DNA from: Aedes albopictus
Lineage: Eukaryota; Arthropoda; Insecta; Diptera; Culicidae
Reading direction: 5' to 3'
Assembly: GCF_035046485.1 (NCBI RefSeq)
Contig: NC_085137.1
Span: 379,750,706 to 379,814,705 of the forward strand
DNA: 64,000 nt
In this document: positions 23,263 to 35,802 of the stretch, one piece after another
Layout: every line of letters begins with the position of its first letter
How positions within the stretch are numbered: position 1 is the first letter of the stretch
Notes under the pieces: generated by a model
The model's database searches: none
What the model saw: the letters and a program-made list of their open reading frames with translations, nothing else
Told to the model about the DNA's origin: nothing
Translations under genes and position numbers: made by a program

Positions 23263-24700
23263 CTGCTGAGAGTGCTCCAGTTCTCCCATGTATTTTCTGA
23301 AGATTCCTCCAAGAACTTTATTAATTTTAGAAATTTCTTCAGTGGTTCTTTAAAGAATTCCTCCAGGTTTTTTTTTATTTCTGCATGATCTTCTTCAGAA
23401 ATATATTTTTTGCTCTCATTTTTCTTCAATAATTCCTTCAGTTCTATTGTTTACAATTTTCACAGAAAGAGAATTTTTCAAAAGTTTTAAAAGCAGCACC
23501 AACAATGTTTATAAGACTGGTGTCAAATGACAGCCCTTATTTGCCCCGAATCCTCTTAGATCGACGGTGAATGGTGCCTTGACGGTATTTTGGTTTCTGA
23601 TTTTTTTTTAATCAATAACAAATATTTTCAAAATTAGTTTTTATACGCATTTAGAGGAAGGATCAAGGTATCTCCTGATTTTTTTCTAAGTGGAAAATGT
23701 TTTTCGTTTTAACAAAAATCATTTTGAAGCTACAGTATGCAGCAGGAAAAAATGCGAAAGTGTTTTTCAACTTCAAACCTCATTTTCGTCCATTTGACAT
23801 TAACCAATCCACGTTTCAACGTTCCATGATTTATAATAGGCTAGTTTTCTGAAAAGTTAATTAAAAAATTTCCCATTTTGGTCACTAACCTTTACAGGGC
23901 GGCGCCTGAAGATGAAGACAACCAGAATTTTCAAACCGCAGAAAATTACACAGGTCGCTAAATTTCGCATCTTATAAAACAAAATTTTTGATTTTTTCTA
24001 CAATATCATCAAATACATATATGTACTTATTTCATCTGGTATTTGATACTACATGGCTCTGGATCAATGTGGTCTGGTTGTTCATCGAATTTGAGCTAAT
24101 GTTGTTACTGTTATAGTCATTTTGTTTAATGACCATTGGGCGCGCAGTTTATTGATATCCGCTTATAAGGCCTACATTATCACATGTTAAACATCAAATA
24201 TGTTCATTTTTATTTTTCAGTGCTAGAATATAGACATTGACTGATACACTGTCATGAAAAAATAGTCATATATATCCCATATTTAGCGTGTAATAGTGCC
24301 TTGAATTTTTCGCATTTTTTCGTGCCGCACCCTGTAAGTTTCAAAAATGTTTTTTTGTAAAAACGAAAAACTTTTTTCTTCAGGAAAAAAAAAATCAGGA
24401 CGCGTACAAAAACCGATTTTGAAAATATTGCTTCATTTTTAATAAAACATCAAGAACCAAAAAATGAGGAAATGCATCCTGTTCACAGGAACGCAGGATG
24501 TATGATTTAAAAAAATGTCTATATTTTAATCAATGTGAGCTTCGATTTCAAACTGTTGTTTTTTAATCTACCTTGTTTTTGGAGCACGATTTCGAAGTCA
24601 GCTCGTGATTACGCATTACAAATTTTAATCGTTTAAAGCAGTTCATGACTTTAGTTATATTTTATTTTTTCGCAACTGAAACTGAAGATTTTTAAGAGCA
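23263..24700. repeat. Low-complexity flank and a long inverted repeat (23602-24445)
   Basis: To about 23450 the sequence is the TTCTTCAGGAATT-type field. Bases 23602-23760 and 24303-24445 are inverted copies: they share TCCTGATTTTTTT, GTTTTTCGTTTT and a GAAAAAATGCGAAA block in opposite orientation. This is probably another foldback MITE, with termini not resolved. No coding potential. Confidence 0.5.
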
Positions 24701-25245
24701 TTCGACAGATTTATGGAGTTTTGCGGGCAACTTTTGGGATATTGAAAATATTTCACAGATTATTGCGTTTTTCTGGAAGCTCTGTGTTAATATCTCCGAG
24801 GATTTTTCCCTGGATTCATGTCACGTCTAACTGCAGGATTCCTCCAACGATTTTGATATTCGACAAAAAAGCCTTCAACATTTTCTCAGAGGATTTCACC
24901 TAGGATTTTTTTTTTCATTTCTTCAATAATTCTGTGGAATCCATCGCCAAATTTCTTCAACAATTCCATCATAATTTGTCCATAAATAACCCCGAAAAAG
25001 CTTCCAAAAGTTTCTCCGAGAGTTCTTCCATGAAATCTGTCACGGTTTTTTATTTTAAAAGATTCCTCTAGAAATTCTTAAAATTAATTGCAGTTTTTTT
25101 TTTGTAAATTCCTGTGATTGTTTGTTCAGAAATTCATCTTTAAATTTCTCTGCAAGTTACTTCTATGAATTTGTCAAGCATTGATCTTAAACTTCCTAGT
25201 GTTTTTCCGAATATTTTTCTTTTATTTTTTTTCTTGCTCTAAAAA
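24700..25245. repeat. Degenerate GATTCCTCCAAC-type low-complexity field
   Basis: Pyrimidine-biased decayed units (GGATTCCTCCAACGATTT, GAGAGTTCTTCCATGAAAT) of the same class as in the larger fields further on. Confidence 0.55.
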
Positions 25246-26475
25246 GCAATATTTTACAGTGGTCGAATCTTGCTTATGTGCTATCCCAGTTCAACGAAGC
25301 CTAGCATATGACGGCCACCAGTGATGCCGTATTCCTCAACACATTCTCCCCAACGATCTAACCCATTAGCATCAACTTATAGTTTTCCAGTGTCAGAATA
25401 TGAAGTCTAACCATCATCGCCGTCATCTTCGACAGTTGTGTTGTTCCGCTCAAGACTTCATTCCTCGAGACCTGAAGCACACTCGCTGTTTAAAACTCGA
25501 TCATCGTTTCCACCATCATCATCATCGCAATTTGACCCATTTCCGAGTCAAGGCGAGAAGTTTGCCGACAACCTCTTGCGAGGTTCCTCATGCAGCGTGC
25601 GAGTACCAGCACAAATAGAAGCATTAGATTTTATGCGAGTGTTTTTTTTAAAGAGCCATGTGTACGCGGCTCAGTTACTGATGGAAAAAGTGTAACATCG
25701 TCGTTCGTAGCACTACTCGTCGTCAAGTTCGCTTCGTCTGGATGAAGTGGGCATGTAAGACGCATATGGAGATGAGACTTTACTTACTACTCGATAGGAT
25801 GTGCGTGTCTAGGGTAGACGCACAGAGACGAGCATATTATTCGCGACGAGATTGTTTTGACGGCAACCGGCCAGCCGGATATGGTCTGGTGAGGTCTTGT
25901 GGCGAATGGTATGTTAAGTCGAATAGCCATTGGACGAATCACAAGGTAGTGCAAATATTTCAATAGGCTCAATCTGTCAAAGAGAGTTGTTCATTATCCA
26001 TGGTAAATATTTTGATAACTTCTACAGACCCTCAGATGTTTGTTTCAGCTATCGTTTCATGTAACTCACACTATGCAAAGTAACAGAGCCTTTCCTTAGC
26101 AGATAGGATCTGATGGAATGTTCCCACAGATAAGAAGGACAAATAACATAAAAAGAAAGTGATCGAGCACTCAGGAAGAACTTTCCACATTTGAAATAAG
26201 TCTTTTTTCCACCTACTACATGTATCGATAATTACCCTTAAGGTCAAGTGCTCTTTGGTGCAACGTCTCTTTCGGATTCTTTCGACGAAATGTATTTCGG
26301 CCATCTGTCCGGATACCGTCTAATGATGAGTGGCACTGTAGAGTGGTGAATTGAAATGGCACTGTGAACCTCTTAAACTCTGAGAGTGTGGTCTTTGTCG
26401 CCGGAGATTGCAACTAGTGATGATGGTTCTTAGCAATGGTAATGGTGATGATGGAGATGTGTCGTTTTAAATAGA
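25246..26475. other. Apparently single-copy non-coding DNA
   Basis: GC content rises and no repeat is recognised. The overlapping frames at 25400-25695 on the plus strand are short and His/Ser-rich from CATCAT runs, with no domain. Likely host intron or intergenic DNA. Confidence 0.4.
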
Positions 26476-26484
26476 ACTAGCTGT

Positions 26485-26795
26485 CCCGGCAAACTTTGTA
26501 TTGCCAAGCTGTGGTGTTTTGACAACTGTTGAGCTCATAACGTCACCGCACTCTAGATTGATTTCATTTCGATCGTGTTAATTTCCTTCCCAGCTCATGA
26601 AAAATCAAAATTTTCCAATTTTGTTACTTTTTTAGCTGATTTTCGTAACTTTTTGTACATATAAACACAGCCACCACGAATACAAACCGAACCGTGCAAG
26701 AGTCATCCTGATCGGTTCAGCCGTTCTTGAGTTTTGTTACCTCAAAGGGATTCCAAACTCATTTTTATATATATAGATAGATAGATAGATATGTA
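26485..26795 (+). repeat. Dispersed repeat ending in (TA/GATA)n
   Basis: It opens with CTAGCTGTCCCGGCAAACTT and carries GATCGGTTCAGCCGTTCTTG before a tail of TATATATATAGATAGATAGA. The same kind of CAGCCGTTC block occurs at 11720. This block arrangement is common in dispersed insect repeats; I cannot assign a superfamily, and a non-LTR 3' end is possible. Confidence 0.5.
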
Positions 26796-26919
26796 AAATG
26801 TTAGCTTGCAAAGAAGTGCTTGATAATTATAGTTAGTACGATGCTGTTCAAGTGGGGCCTTAACGCTTATTGCATCGCAAGCATTCTTTTCTTTAATTCG
26901 ACCAACTTTGGCTTCTGCC

Positions 26920-27340
26920 GCGGCCCGTGGCGTAGTGGTCACACGTTCATTTCATAAATGGATGGTCATGGGTTCGATCCCAGCCCCGGCAGTTGCAATT
27001 TGTCGTCAGTTGCTCTTCCCCCCGAGAGCAGCTGACACCTGACCCTCTACTGAGCATGCTCTAACGGACCCAAAAAAACTTGGATATCGACCAACGTCAA
27101 CTTATAAAGGACCCCAAATTGGACTGGCAAAGGAACAAGAGCCATACATCAACATCCTTGTGCTTCTCCATGGACTGGGTAGAAAAGTGACAGTTCGATA
27201 TAGTAGAATTAGAATAGAATACATTTAGGCGCTGTAGTACAAAGTGTAAGTGCAGTGCGAATTGGAATCGCTCGCACAGTGCCCTAGTGAACAAAAGAGC
27301 TGTACATTAGGTTAATTGGTTGAAGAATTAAAAAAAAACT
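26920..27340 (+). mobile_element. tRNA-Met-like SINE (family D), full length
   Basis: A tRNA-like head spans about 26919-26992: box A TGGCGTAGTGG, an anticodon stem-loop with CAT in the loop, and box B GGTTCGATCCC. A SINE body and an A-rich tail ending near 27339 follow. A 5'-truncated second copy is at 12746-12998. The tail-flank duplication is ambiguous. Pol III transcription from the internal boxes is expected for this class. Confidence 0.8.
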
Positions 27341-27344
27341 TCAA

Positions 27345-28375
27345 AAGAGGGTCACAAAATAATGAATTTTCATGGATAGTAAGCAGAGCATAATCTTGCT
27401 GAATATGCGTTTCCCAGCTGAGTCATATCGATCCCAAATAATTGTTCCATACTTAAAATTTAAAATATTTCCCACGAATGTAAGAGAATTCCGCTCAATA
27501 ATCGCAGTTCACCCCGATTATTAAACGCCAATTACCGATAACTTGCAGCAGCAAAAATCCAGAACATCACGTAATTGCGCTGGCAAACTGGTTTTTGCGC
27601 TGCTCAGCTCAGCCGTGCTGCGCAAATTGGAGCAGAACGAACTTTCAACCGTGAGCCTCAGCGAGTGCTGCAGCAGAACACAAAAGTGCGAAACGGAGCA
27701 AAAGAAGTTAACCTGTTGCACCACCAACCTACCTCTCCTCTGAAAGCCAACAACAATTTTCGATGCATAAACCTCTTGAGCCCACGCACAAGCAACCAGT
27801 TTTGTTGTACTCAGTTTATGTCGGCCTACCAGTAATGATTGCCGCAGTCCGTCATCATCGGTTGACGACGACGTCGTCGTCGTCGTTGTCGAAGAATGAC
27901 GTGGCATTGGAAATCAAGAATACTTTTCTGCATGCGATGACGACCGACGCACGACGACACTGTAGGTAGTTGGTGGTGGTGGTGCTGCACTTCGACGAGA
28001 TGTGCTGAAAACAGAACACTAACTGTGTGATGGCAGCTGGCAGCTGCTTGCACACATATGCACTTGCACATGGTGATGAGGACTGTGCTGAGAGCATCTA
28101 TCGAAGCAAATAGCCCAGCATCCATGCTGTTGCGGGGATTTGGTATAAAATGCGCCATTGTGGGAAACACTACCGCAATAATAGGGCAAAGTAGCACAAC
28201 TAATTTGGGAAAATTAGTTTTTAAATAAGGTTTTGGGCAAATCTTAGGCACACAAACGCTGCAATCTCATAATTGAAGCATAGCACTTGAAAGATGTTGC
28301 TAACATTTTAGTTGAAAAAGTGCCTGATTGCCATTACCACAAAAATAGGTTCTGCACAACGAAGGTAATGATTAC
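27345..28375. other. Apparently single-copy non-coding DNA
   Basis: A GC-richer stretch with CAG-rich patches (27545-27700) and a GAC/GTC microsatellite near 27860-27900. The many overlapping frames on both strands here reflect composition. No transposon motif is seen. Confidence 0.4.
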
Positions 28376-28379
28376 CCTA

Positions 28380-29110
28380 TAAGGAGTTCCTGCTGGAATT
28401 CCTCTCGAAGTTTTACTGGTTCCTTCCATAGTACCTTTTGGGATTCCTCAAGAATTTTCTTCTGAGATTACACCTGGACTTCGTGCTGGGATCTTTCCAG
28501 CAATTTTAGCCGGGATTACTCCAGGAATTCTTTTGAAGATTGTTTAAGAATTTCATGCGACATTCCTTCAGGTACTCCTTGCAAAATTCCGTCAGGGATT
28601 TTTTTCCAGGAATTCCATCCCACATTTCTTTCGGAGTTCCTTCTGGGATTTTTCTAGCAATTCTTTATGAGTTGCTTCCGGGAATCCTCAAGTACTTCTT
28701 TCAGTATTCTTCCAAAAACTTCTTCCGGGATTCCACCAGTAACACTTTTCGGGGTTCTTTTGAGAACCCCTTCCGAGATTGCTTCACGAAAATCTTTCGG
28801 GATACCTTTCAAGTTTTTTTTCCGGGGTTCCTCTGGGAACTTCTTTCGGAATTCTTTCCGAAATTTCTTCTTGAATTCTCTCAGAAAGTGCATCCAGAAT
28901 GTCTCCAAGAACTCCTTCCAAGATTCCTCCTGAAACTTCTTTCTGGATTCTTCCACGAGTTTCGTCTGGAATTCCCACAGATCCTTATGGAATACGTCCG
29001 CAAGTTCTATCTGGAATTCTTTCAGATGTTTCCAATCGAAATCCTTTAGGAGTTTTAAGGAATCAGTTCCTACAGGAGTTCTTTGAGAAAGTTTTCTAAC
29101 AATTTATTAA
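28380..29110. repeat. Minisatellite field, pyrimidine-side orientation
   Basis: Decayed 12-15-bp units on the top strand (GGGATTCCTCAAG, GGAATTCC, CTTCTGGGATT). Phe/Ser/Leu-rich frames on both strands result from the repeat unit, not from genes. Confidence 0.75.
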
Positions 29111-31451
29111 GAAATTCCTCCATTTTTTTTGCAAAAAACAATCTTCCGGAGTTCCTTCTGGCTTTCTGCCAATAGTGTCTTCCCACCGGATGGATTTTGG
29201 AGAAAAAATAGTCAGGATCCCTGCAAGAGTAAACAGCATGAATCCTGTAAAAAAAGTTCTGAAAAATTTTCAAGATAAATCTCTGAAAAAAAAATTTGGC
29301 GATAATCTCTAGAGTAATTTCTGAAGAAAAGTCTGGATTCAGGAGAGATCACTGAATAAATAGCAGGAACCCCTGGAAGAATGAAAGAAGTGAACCCTGT
29401 AGAAACCCTGGAAAACATTCCTGGGGAATTTCTTAGAAAATCATTCAAGAATGTTTTCGGATATCCATGAAAAAAAATCCCTGGAAAAATCATTAAGGTG
29501 CTCAGGAAAAAAAGAAGTTAGGGAAGACCTTTGGAGGAATTCCTGAAAGATTTTCGAAATAGAATTCTCTCCTAAATATCTTGATTTTTCTTGGAGAATA
29601 ACTGAAAGAATAATAATAAATTTTTTTTGAAGGAACCTTTGGAGGAATTACGGCAAAAAACCTTGAAGAAATACTTCGGAGAAACCTTCTAAGAGTTTCT
29701 AAAGAAATTACTGCTGCAACCTAGGTGAAGAAAATTTTAAAGTAATAATTGGAGAATTTACCTGAAAAATCTTGAAAAAAGAATTTTAAAAAATCCATTT
29801 GAATATTTCTAAAGAAATGGAGGAGTTCCTGAAAAAATCCTCGGAGAAGTTGCCGAAGCAATCACTGGAAGAGTTTTAAAAGCAATGCAACCTTTGGAGG
29901 AATTCCTGGAAAAATGCATGAGAAAATGTTTATATGTAGTACCTTTGGAAGAGTTCCTGAAAGTTCACTAACTGGAATTTAAGAGAAGAAGGAAAGGTTC
30001 AGGATAACTTCCTGGAAAACGCCTTTAAAATAATTCTGAAATCTTGATGAAATCCCCGAACAAGTTGTTGGATGGCTCCCAAGAAGAATTTCAGAAACAT
30101 CTTTGAAAGAAATTTGGAAAAAAAAATCTTTGGAGGAATTTCTGAAAGATATTCGAAATAAGGAATGTTTCATTCTGAAAGAATCGAACAGGGACATTTT
30201 TGAGGATACTTCTGAGGAATTCCTTAAAAAAACGTTGAAGGAATACTTGAGGAAATCCTACGATGAGTTTCTGAAGAAATTACTGCAGCATCTTGGCTGA
30301 AAAAATGAAAAAATAGATGGAGGAATAACTTTGGAAATTAAATATTATTATTATATATTTAACCCTTATGTGGCCGACAGGGTACCCGGATACCAAGCTC
30401 CCTAAATGGGAAATGACATGGCAAATGGCAAATGACATGGGAAATGTTATTCCATGAGGATAGACCTGAAGAAATCCTTGGAGAAGTTGCCGAAGCAATG
30501 CTTTTCAAATTATTCTTTGGAGGAATTCCTGAAAGTTCGCTAAGAGGAGTTTCTAAATGAATCGAAGACGAGAATAAAAGGTTCAGGAGAAATATTTGCA
30601 TGGAGCTACGAAAAAAGTTCGGAAGTCTCGATGGATTCCCTGAAGAAATACCCGGATTGTCCCTAGGAAGGATTCTGCAATAAATCTTTGGAAAAGGTTT
30701 AAAACAAATCCCTTAAATAATTTCTAAAGGTTTTCAAAATAATTATTCAAAAATTTCTTCAAGTAATGCTTGGATTATTCATTTAACGAATCATTGGAGC
30801 AGTATATGCAAGAATACTTTCCAAAATTTATGGGTTTTTGCTGGAGGAATCACTGGAATAATCTTTAGAGTAATTTCCGAGGAAACCTTCGGACGATTTC
30901 CTGCAAAAATCCTGGAAGGAACACTTGAAAGAAACATCGGAAAAATGTCTGAAAGAGCTGCTGCTGGAATTTAGCTGAAGAAAATTGTAAAGGAACTAAT
31001 GGAGAATTTACTTAAGAAATATTTAGAGAAATTTTTAAAAGTATCCATGATGGTGTGCCTCAAGAAATTCTTGGTGGAGTTCCTGAAATAATCCTTCGAG
31101 AAATTGCCGAATCAATCACTGAGGGAGCTTCCAAAGTATTTTTGGAGGAATTCCTGGAAGAATGTCTGAGAAAAATGTTGATGGGACTCTTGGAACAGTT
31201 CCTGAAAGTTCTTTGAGGGTAGTTCCTAAAGGAATCAAAGAGTAAAGGAGAAGATTCTGGTGAAATACCTGGAAGGACCCTTTAAAACAATCCTGAAACC
31301 TAGGTGGAGTTCCTGACAAAATTCTTAGATTGCTCCCAGGAAGAATTCCGAAAAAAAATCGTTGGAAGAGATTTAGAAGAAGTCCATGGAGAATTTTTTG
31401 AAAGATTTTCGAAATAATTTTCAGAAGATATTTTCAAAGGATATTCCTAAA

Positions 31452-31575
31452 AAAGACACGGACACGTTCAATGCTTCCAGTGAGCTGTTCACTCTTTTAA
31501 GGAAACACGACACTAGACAACGGACTAGCATGCAACGATCAGTGGCACAGCCGAAAACTTTATTGGACCGCTGTT
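31452..31575 (-). mobile_element. SINE C, head-truncated, with 11-bp target duplication
   Basis: This matches the body of the SINE at 16999-17206 (AGACACGGACACG, CACGACACTAGACAACGG, GCATGCAACG, GTGGCACAGCCGAAAACTTT) but stops before the tRNA-like head. It is flanked by ATATTCCTAAA at 31441-31451 and 31576-31586, a proper duplication, so it integrated in this truncated or rearranged form. Confidence 0.85.
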
Positions 31576-32017
31576 ATATTCCTAAAGATCTCCTTGGAAG
31601 AGCTTCTGAAATTATAATTAGGAGATCTTTGGAGAAGTTGACGGTGCAATCACTGGAGATGTTTTCAAAGTCATTTTTGCAGGAATTTCTGAAGGAATAC
31701 TTGAGAAAAGTTTTGATGGAACCCTTGGAAGAGCTCCTGAAAGCTCCCTGATAGGAGTTCCTAATGCAATCAGAGAGAAGAAAAAAAGATTCAGAATAAT
31801 TTTTTGAAAAATCCTTGATAAGCATCCCGAAACCTTGATGGAGTCCATGAAGAAACTCTTGGATAGTTCCCAGGAAGAATTTAAGAAAAAAAATCTTTGG
31901 AAGAGATTTGGAAGAAATGCCTGGTGGAATTTCTGAAAGATTTTCGTAATAACTATAGAACAATTTCATGAAGAAGTGTTTAAAAGATTTGCTAAACGAA
32001 TCATGAGAGCAATATCT

Positions 32018-32300
32018 CTCTCTCTCTCTCTTCTTCGCGTAACTCATTGGGACAAAGCCGGCTGCTCAGCTTAGTGTTCTGTGAGCACTTCCACAGTTAT
32101 TAACTGAGAGCTTCCTCTGCCAATGACCATTTTGCATGTGTATATCGTGTGGCAGGCACGAAGATACTCTATGCCCAAGGAAGTCAAGAAAATTTCTTTT
32201 ACGAAAAGATCCTGGACCGACCGGGAATCGAACCCGTCACCCCCTCAGCATGGTCATGCTGAATACCCGTGCGTTTACCGCCTCGGCTATATGGGCCCTT
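32018..32300 (-). mobile_element. Feilai-like tRNA-derived SINE, full length
   Basis: On the minus strand it begins GGGCCCATATAGCCGAGGCG and has a box B GGTTCGATTCCCGGTC. The body contains CACACGATATACACATGC and CTGTGGAAGTGCTCACAG, and it ends in a (GA)n tail. A 15-bp target duplication, ATGAGAGCAATATCT, flanks it at 32003-32017 and 32301-32315. The layout fits Feilai-type SINEs of Aedes; the family name is from memory. A truncated relative lies at 50525-50637. Confidence 0.9.
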
Positions 32301-34129
32301 ATGAGAGCAATATCTGTATGAATCTTTTCCTAAATTTCTTGGTTTTGTTGAAGGAATTACTGAAAGAATCGATCGAGTCATTTTTGAAAAAAAAAACTTC
32401 GAAGGAATTCCTGAAAAAAAAATACTTGGGAGAAACCTTATAAGAGTTTATGAAAGAATTACTGCTGCAACTTAGCTGAAAAAAAAAACAAAGTCATAGT
32501 CAAGATAAATTTTCAAAAGAATCCATGAAAATATTCTAAAAGACATCCTTGGAGGAGCTAATGAAATAATCTTTGAAGAAGCTGTCGAAGCAATTACTGT
32601 AGAAGTTTCCAAAGTAATCATTAGAGGAAATCCCAGAAGAATACATGAGAAAATATTTAATGGAAGAAAATTTTAATAGAAGAGAATAAGAATAGGTTTC
32701 GAACAAAATTTTGAGATTTGCTGCTACAACCAAGCTGAAGAAAATTTTAAAGAAATAGTTGAAGAAATTACTTGGAAAACCTTTAGAAATTTTTTAAAAA
32801 GGATATTACTACAGAAATCTTTCGAGGAGTTTCTGAAATCATTCTAGGAAAAATTGCCGAAGCAATCAGGAGTAAACTTTGAAGGAATCCCTGGAAGAGG
32901 ATTTGAGAATTTTTTTGATAGAATCCTTGGAAGAGTTCCTGCGAGGAATCATAGAAAAGAAGAAAAGATTCAGGACAAATTCCTGAAAGAATCCTGAAAC
33001 CTTAGATCGGTTTTTCCGAAATTCTTGAATTGCCCCTAGGAAGAATTCCGGCAAAAAAAAATTATAAGAGATTTGCAAGAAATGCTTGGCGGAGTTCCCG
33101 AAAGATTTCCGAAAAAAAAATTCTAAAAGGAATGCTTGACAAATTTACTGAACGAATCATTGGAGCGATATCAGTAATAATCTTTTCAAAAATGTTTTGT
33201 TTTTTTGTTTATCTTTAGAGAAATTTTTGAAAAACGTTTGGAGGAATTCAATAATCTTTGAAAGAATACTTTGGAGAAATCTTTTTGAAAATTTGCTAGA
33301 GAAATTCTCGTGAGATTGATAGGAGGAATTCTCTAGGAATTTAAGCAGAACTAATTAATGAAAATATCCTTAGAAAAAATCTCACAGGAATCCCAGGAAG
33401 ATTTTTTATTTGAATCTTTGGAGAAATTCCTAAACGAACACTTGGAGGAATTCCTAACGAAATCCATTGAAAAATTTCCGAAGGGAATCCTTGGAGGAAT
33501 TTCTAGAGAAATCCTCAGACATTTTTTTGAAGAAATTCTTGTATGAATACGTCATTGAATACTTGCAAAAACATAATAAAGAATGCATGGAGGTGTACTT
33601 AAAGTATCCTTGAATGAATCGCTTGGAGATATTTATGAAGATATGCTTGAAGGCATTTCTGTAAACTAACCAGAAGGAATCCTTGGAGGATTTTTAAGAG
33701 AATTCTTGAACGAATTCTTCAAGGATTCGTTGGCGAAATTTGATGATAATTTTGTAAGGGATCCTTTAAAGAATCTATTGAGAAATTCTGAAGGGGGAAA
33801 TTTGCTGTCAAACTCAATAGAATCCAAAGTAAATCCTGAAGAATCCGATGAGAGCTCTCTAAGAAATATGTGTATTAACTTTTGAACGAATCTCTGCAGA
33901 GTATTCCTAAAGGAATTATTGGAGAAATTGTTCGAAGAAATTCTGGAAGGATCTCTGAATATTTTCACAAAGGAATTGCTGAAAGATTCCGTGGAGATTA
34001 TCCAGAAAGATACGTAGATGAATTTCTGAAGAAATTTCTACAGAAATTTCAGAAAACATCGTTGCATTATGAAATTCAAATAACTCAACGTACATATGTA
34101 CAGATGGGTAAATTATTGGTTAAAATGGG

Positions 34130-34135
34130 AAAAAA
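34130..34135 (-). terminator. Pol III T6 terminator of the left tRNA-like gene
   Basis: Six A on the plus strand, so six T on the minus strand, starting 6 nt past the tRNA 3' end. This is the normal eukaryotic Pol III stop. Confidence 0.7.
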
Positions 34136-34140
34136 TCCAC

Positions 34141-34211
34141 AGCTCAGGTGAGATTTGAACTCACGACCCTTATTCGCTAGACAAGTGCTTTACCAACTAA
34201 GCTACCGAGCC
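34141..34211 (-). tRNA. tRNA-like gene, anticodon AGC, left copy
   Basis: It folds into a complete cloverleaf of 71 nt. The acceptor is 7 bp (G1-T72 and one other G-T pair), the D stem GCTT/AAGC, the anticodon stem CTTGT/ATAAG with loop CTAGCGA, and the T stem GTGAG/CTCAC with loop TTCAAAT. The anticodon is AGC (alanine box), but the 3-70 pair is C-G, not the G-U that alanyl-tRNA synthetase needs. Charging as alanine is therefore doubtful. Box A TAGCTTAGTTGG and box B AGTTCAAATC match Pol III promoters. The same 71 nt occur inverted at 35803-35873. Confidence 0.8.
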
Positions 34212-34395
34212 AATTAATGACCCGGCAACTTAGTTGTCATAAGGTTCAATTCTAATCTCATCGATCTATATCATCTTCCCCTAAACCGCAAATATAACCA
34301 TCTCTGTTGTACATATGTACGAAGAGCGAAAGCGATTTGTTTATTGTTTGAAACTGTTTGCCTATCGTACAGGCAACGCTTCCTCAACCACTTGT

Positions 34396-34702
34396 AGAGG
34401 AAGAACAATGCTACCTGGAAGGCTATCAAACGCGTCGTTCGCATTCTATTTGATACGACGGGTAACTACGTAGAGGTAGATGCTCGAAAACGACTCACTT
34501 GAAGTGCAAATTTTCGGTAATACCAATCCGTGTGGTCAAATTATGAAATTCAAATAACTCAACGTACATATGTACAGATGGGTAAATTATTGCACTTCAA
34601 GTGAGTCGTTTTCGAGCATCTACCTCTACGTAGTTACCCGTCGTATCAAATAGAATGCGAACGACGCGTTTGATCGCCTTCCAGGTAGCATTGTTCTTCC
34701 TC
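34396..34702. repeat. Central palindrome of the tRNA-bearing element
   Basis: Bases 34396-34511 (from AGAGGAAGAACAATGC to CTTGAAGTGCA) are the inverted complement of 34589-34702, with an asymmetric 80-bp spacer. The spacer is itself the end of another unit copy. The arms are nearly identical. Confidence 0.85.
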
Positions 34703-34704
34703 TA

Positions 34705-35617
34705 GGGGAACTGCGGCCATAACGCCCATAGGGGGCAAGATGCGCCATTCTTGTTTTAAGCAAACCACGTTATTTTTTATACTTTTCTTAACTGGAATCG
34801 TTAAAATAAGAATAAAAATGCTTCTTAACATTTGAGTTTATATATTTTTACCATAAAAATTGTACAAAAACATCAAAAAATGCTTTTGGTTACTTTTTAT
34901 GTAATTTTGACCTGTCAAATTTTTGTACTTTTTTTACATAATTAACAAGAAATTTCTTCTCGCTATCCCCATAAATTGTTTTGCACACTTCCATTATTTG
35001 TGTTTCAGGCAAAACACGTATCGTTTTTTACCCTTATAAGTTTTTTACAAGGGTCCAAACTTCTGAGGCATGTGTGGGGTAAAATGCCCACCCCTAGTTA
35101 ATTACATAAAAAAAAGCCATTTATATCCAAATTTTGGCATCAATTGTATAGAACACAAATAAGAACCAAGCAATTGCACATTCGCATTAAAAGTAAGTTC
35201 ACTTATCACACATCCGATGGTCATTTTGCGAAAAAGTTGATAAAACAGCTCATTGTGCATTTAAATGGAATTGACCCATAATTACAGGTGATCTATAATT
35301 ATGTTAACACTGTATACCGTTCACGAACAACAAAGCTTGACAGTAAACTAAGCATGCAAGTGCACAGTTTGGCATGCTGGCGTTAGCTGTAGCTAGTGGC
35401 GCGTTTTACCCCACATTAAACCTAAAATGCTGAAAATCAAACTTTTTTCAAATTTGAATTTTCGAGACATAAAACATAAAACTGATTCATGGTTTCTTCC
35501 ATTTGGAAGGAAACATATTGATGCTTCATACTTATGTCAAAATAGTGTGTGTTATGAAGTGTTTCGTGATGAAAATTGGACTCTTCCTTAACGTGGGCGT
35601 CTTACCTCCAGTTCCCC
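34705..35617. mobile_element. 913-bp MITE with GGGGAACTG ends, TA duplication
   Basis: It starts GGGGAACTG and ends CAGTTCCCC, with TA at 34703-34704 and 35618-35619. The left arm of the surrounding palindrome (34385-34402) preserves the uninterrupted site, reading CTACAAGTGG on the complement, so insertion and TA duplication are demonstrated within the locus. The interior is AT-rich with GTGGGGTAAAATGCCC and GCGTTTTACCCCAC blocks and has no transposase frame. The TA target suggests Tc1/mariner affinity. Confidence 0.9.
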
Positions 35618-35802
35618 TACAAGTGGTTGAGGAAGCGTTGCCTGTACGATAGGCAAACAGTTTCAAACAATAAACAAATCGCTTTCGCTCTTCGTACATA
35701 TGTACAACAGAGATGGTTATATTTGCGGTTTAGGGGAAGATGATATAGATCGATGAGATTAGAATTGAACCTTATGACAACTAAGTTGCCGGGTCATTAA
35801 TT

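Larger units (their letters stand above)
29111..34057. repeat. Minisatellite field, purine-side orientation
   Basis: The same class of unit now appears in the opposite orientation (GGAGGAATTCCTGAAAGAATC, CTTGGAAGAGTTC). It continues for almost 5 kb, interrupted by a SINE C fragment and a Feilai-like SINE. The translated frames are Glu/Lys/Phe/Leu-rich and have no homology I recognise. Confidence 0.8.

Noticed and set aside
28540..29099. 169-codon Phe/Ser-rich ORF as a membrane protein
   Set aside because: The hydrophobic pattern comes from the decayed TTCCTNGGGATT unit; open frames exist on both strands.
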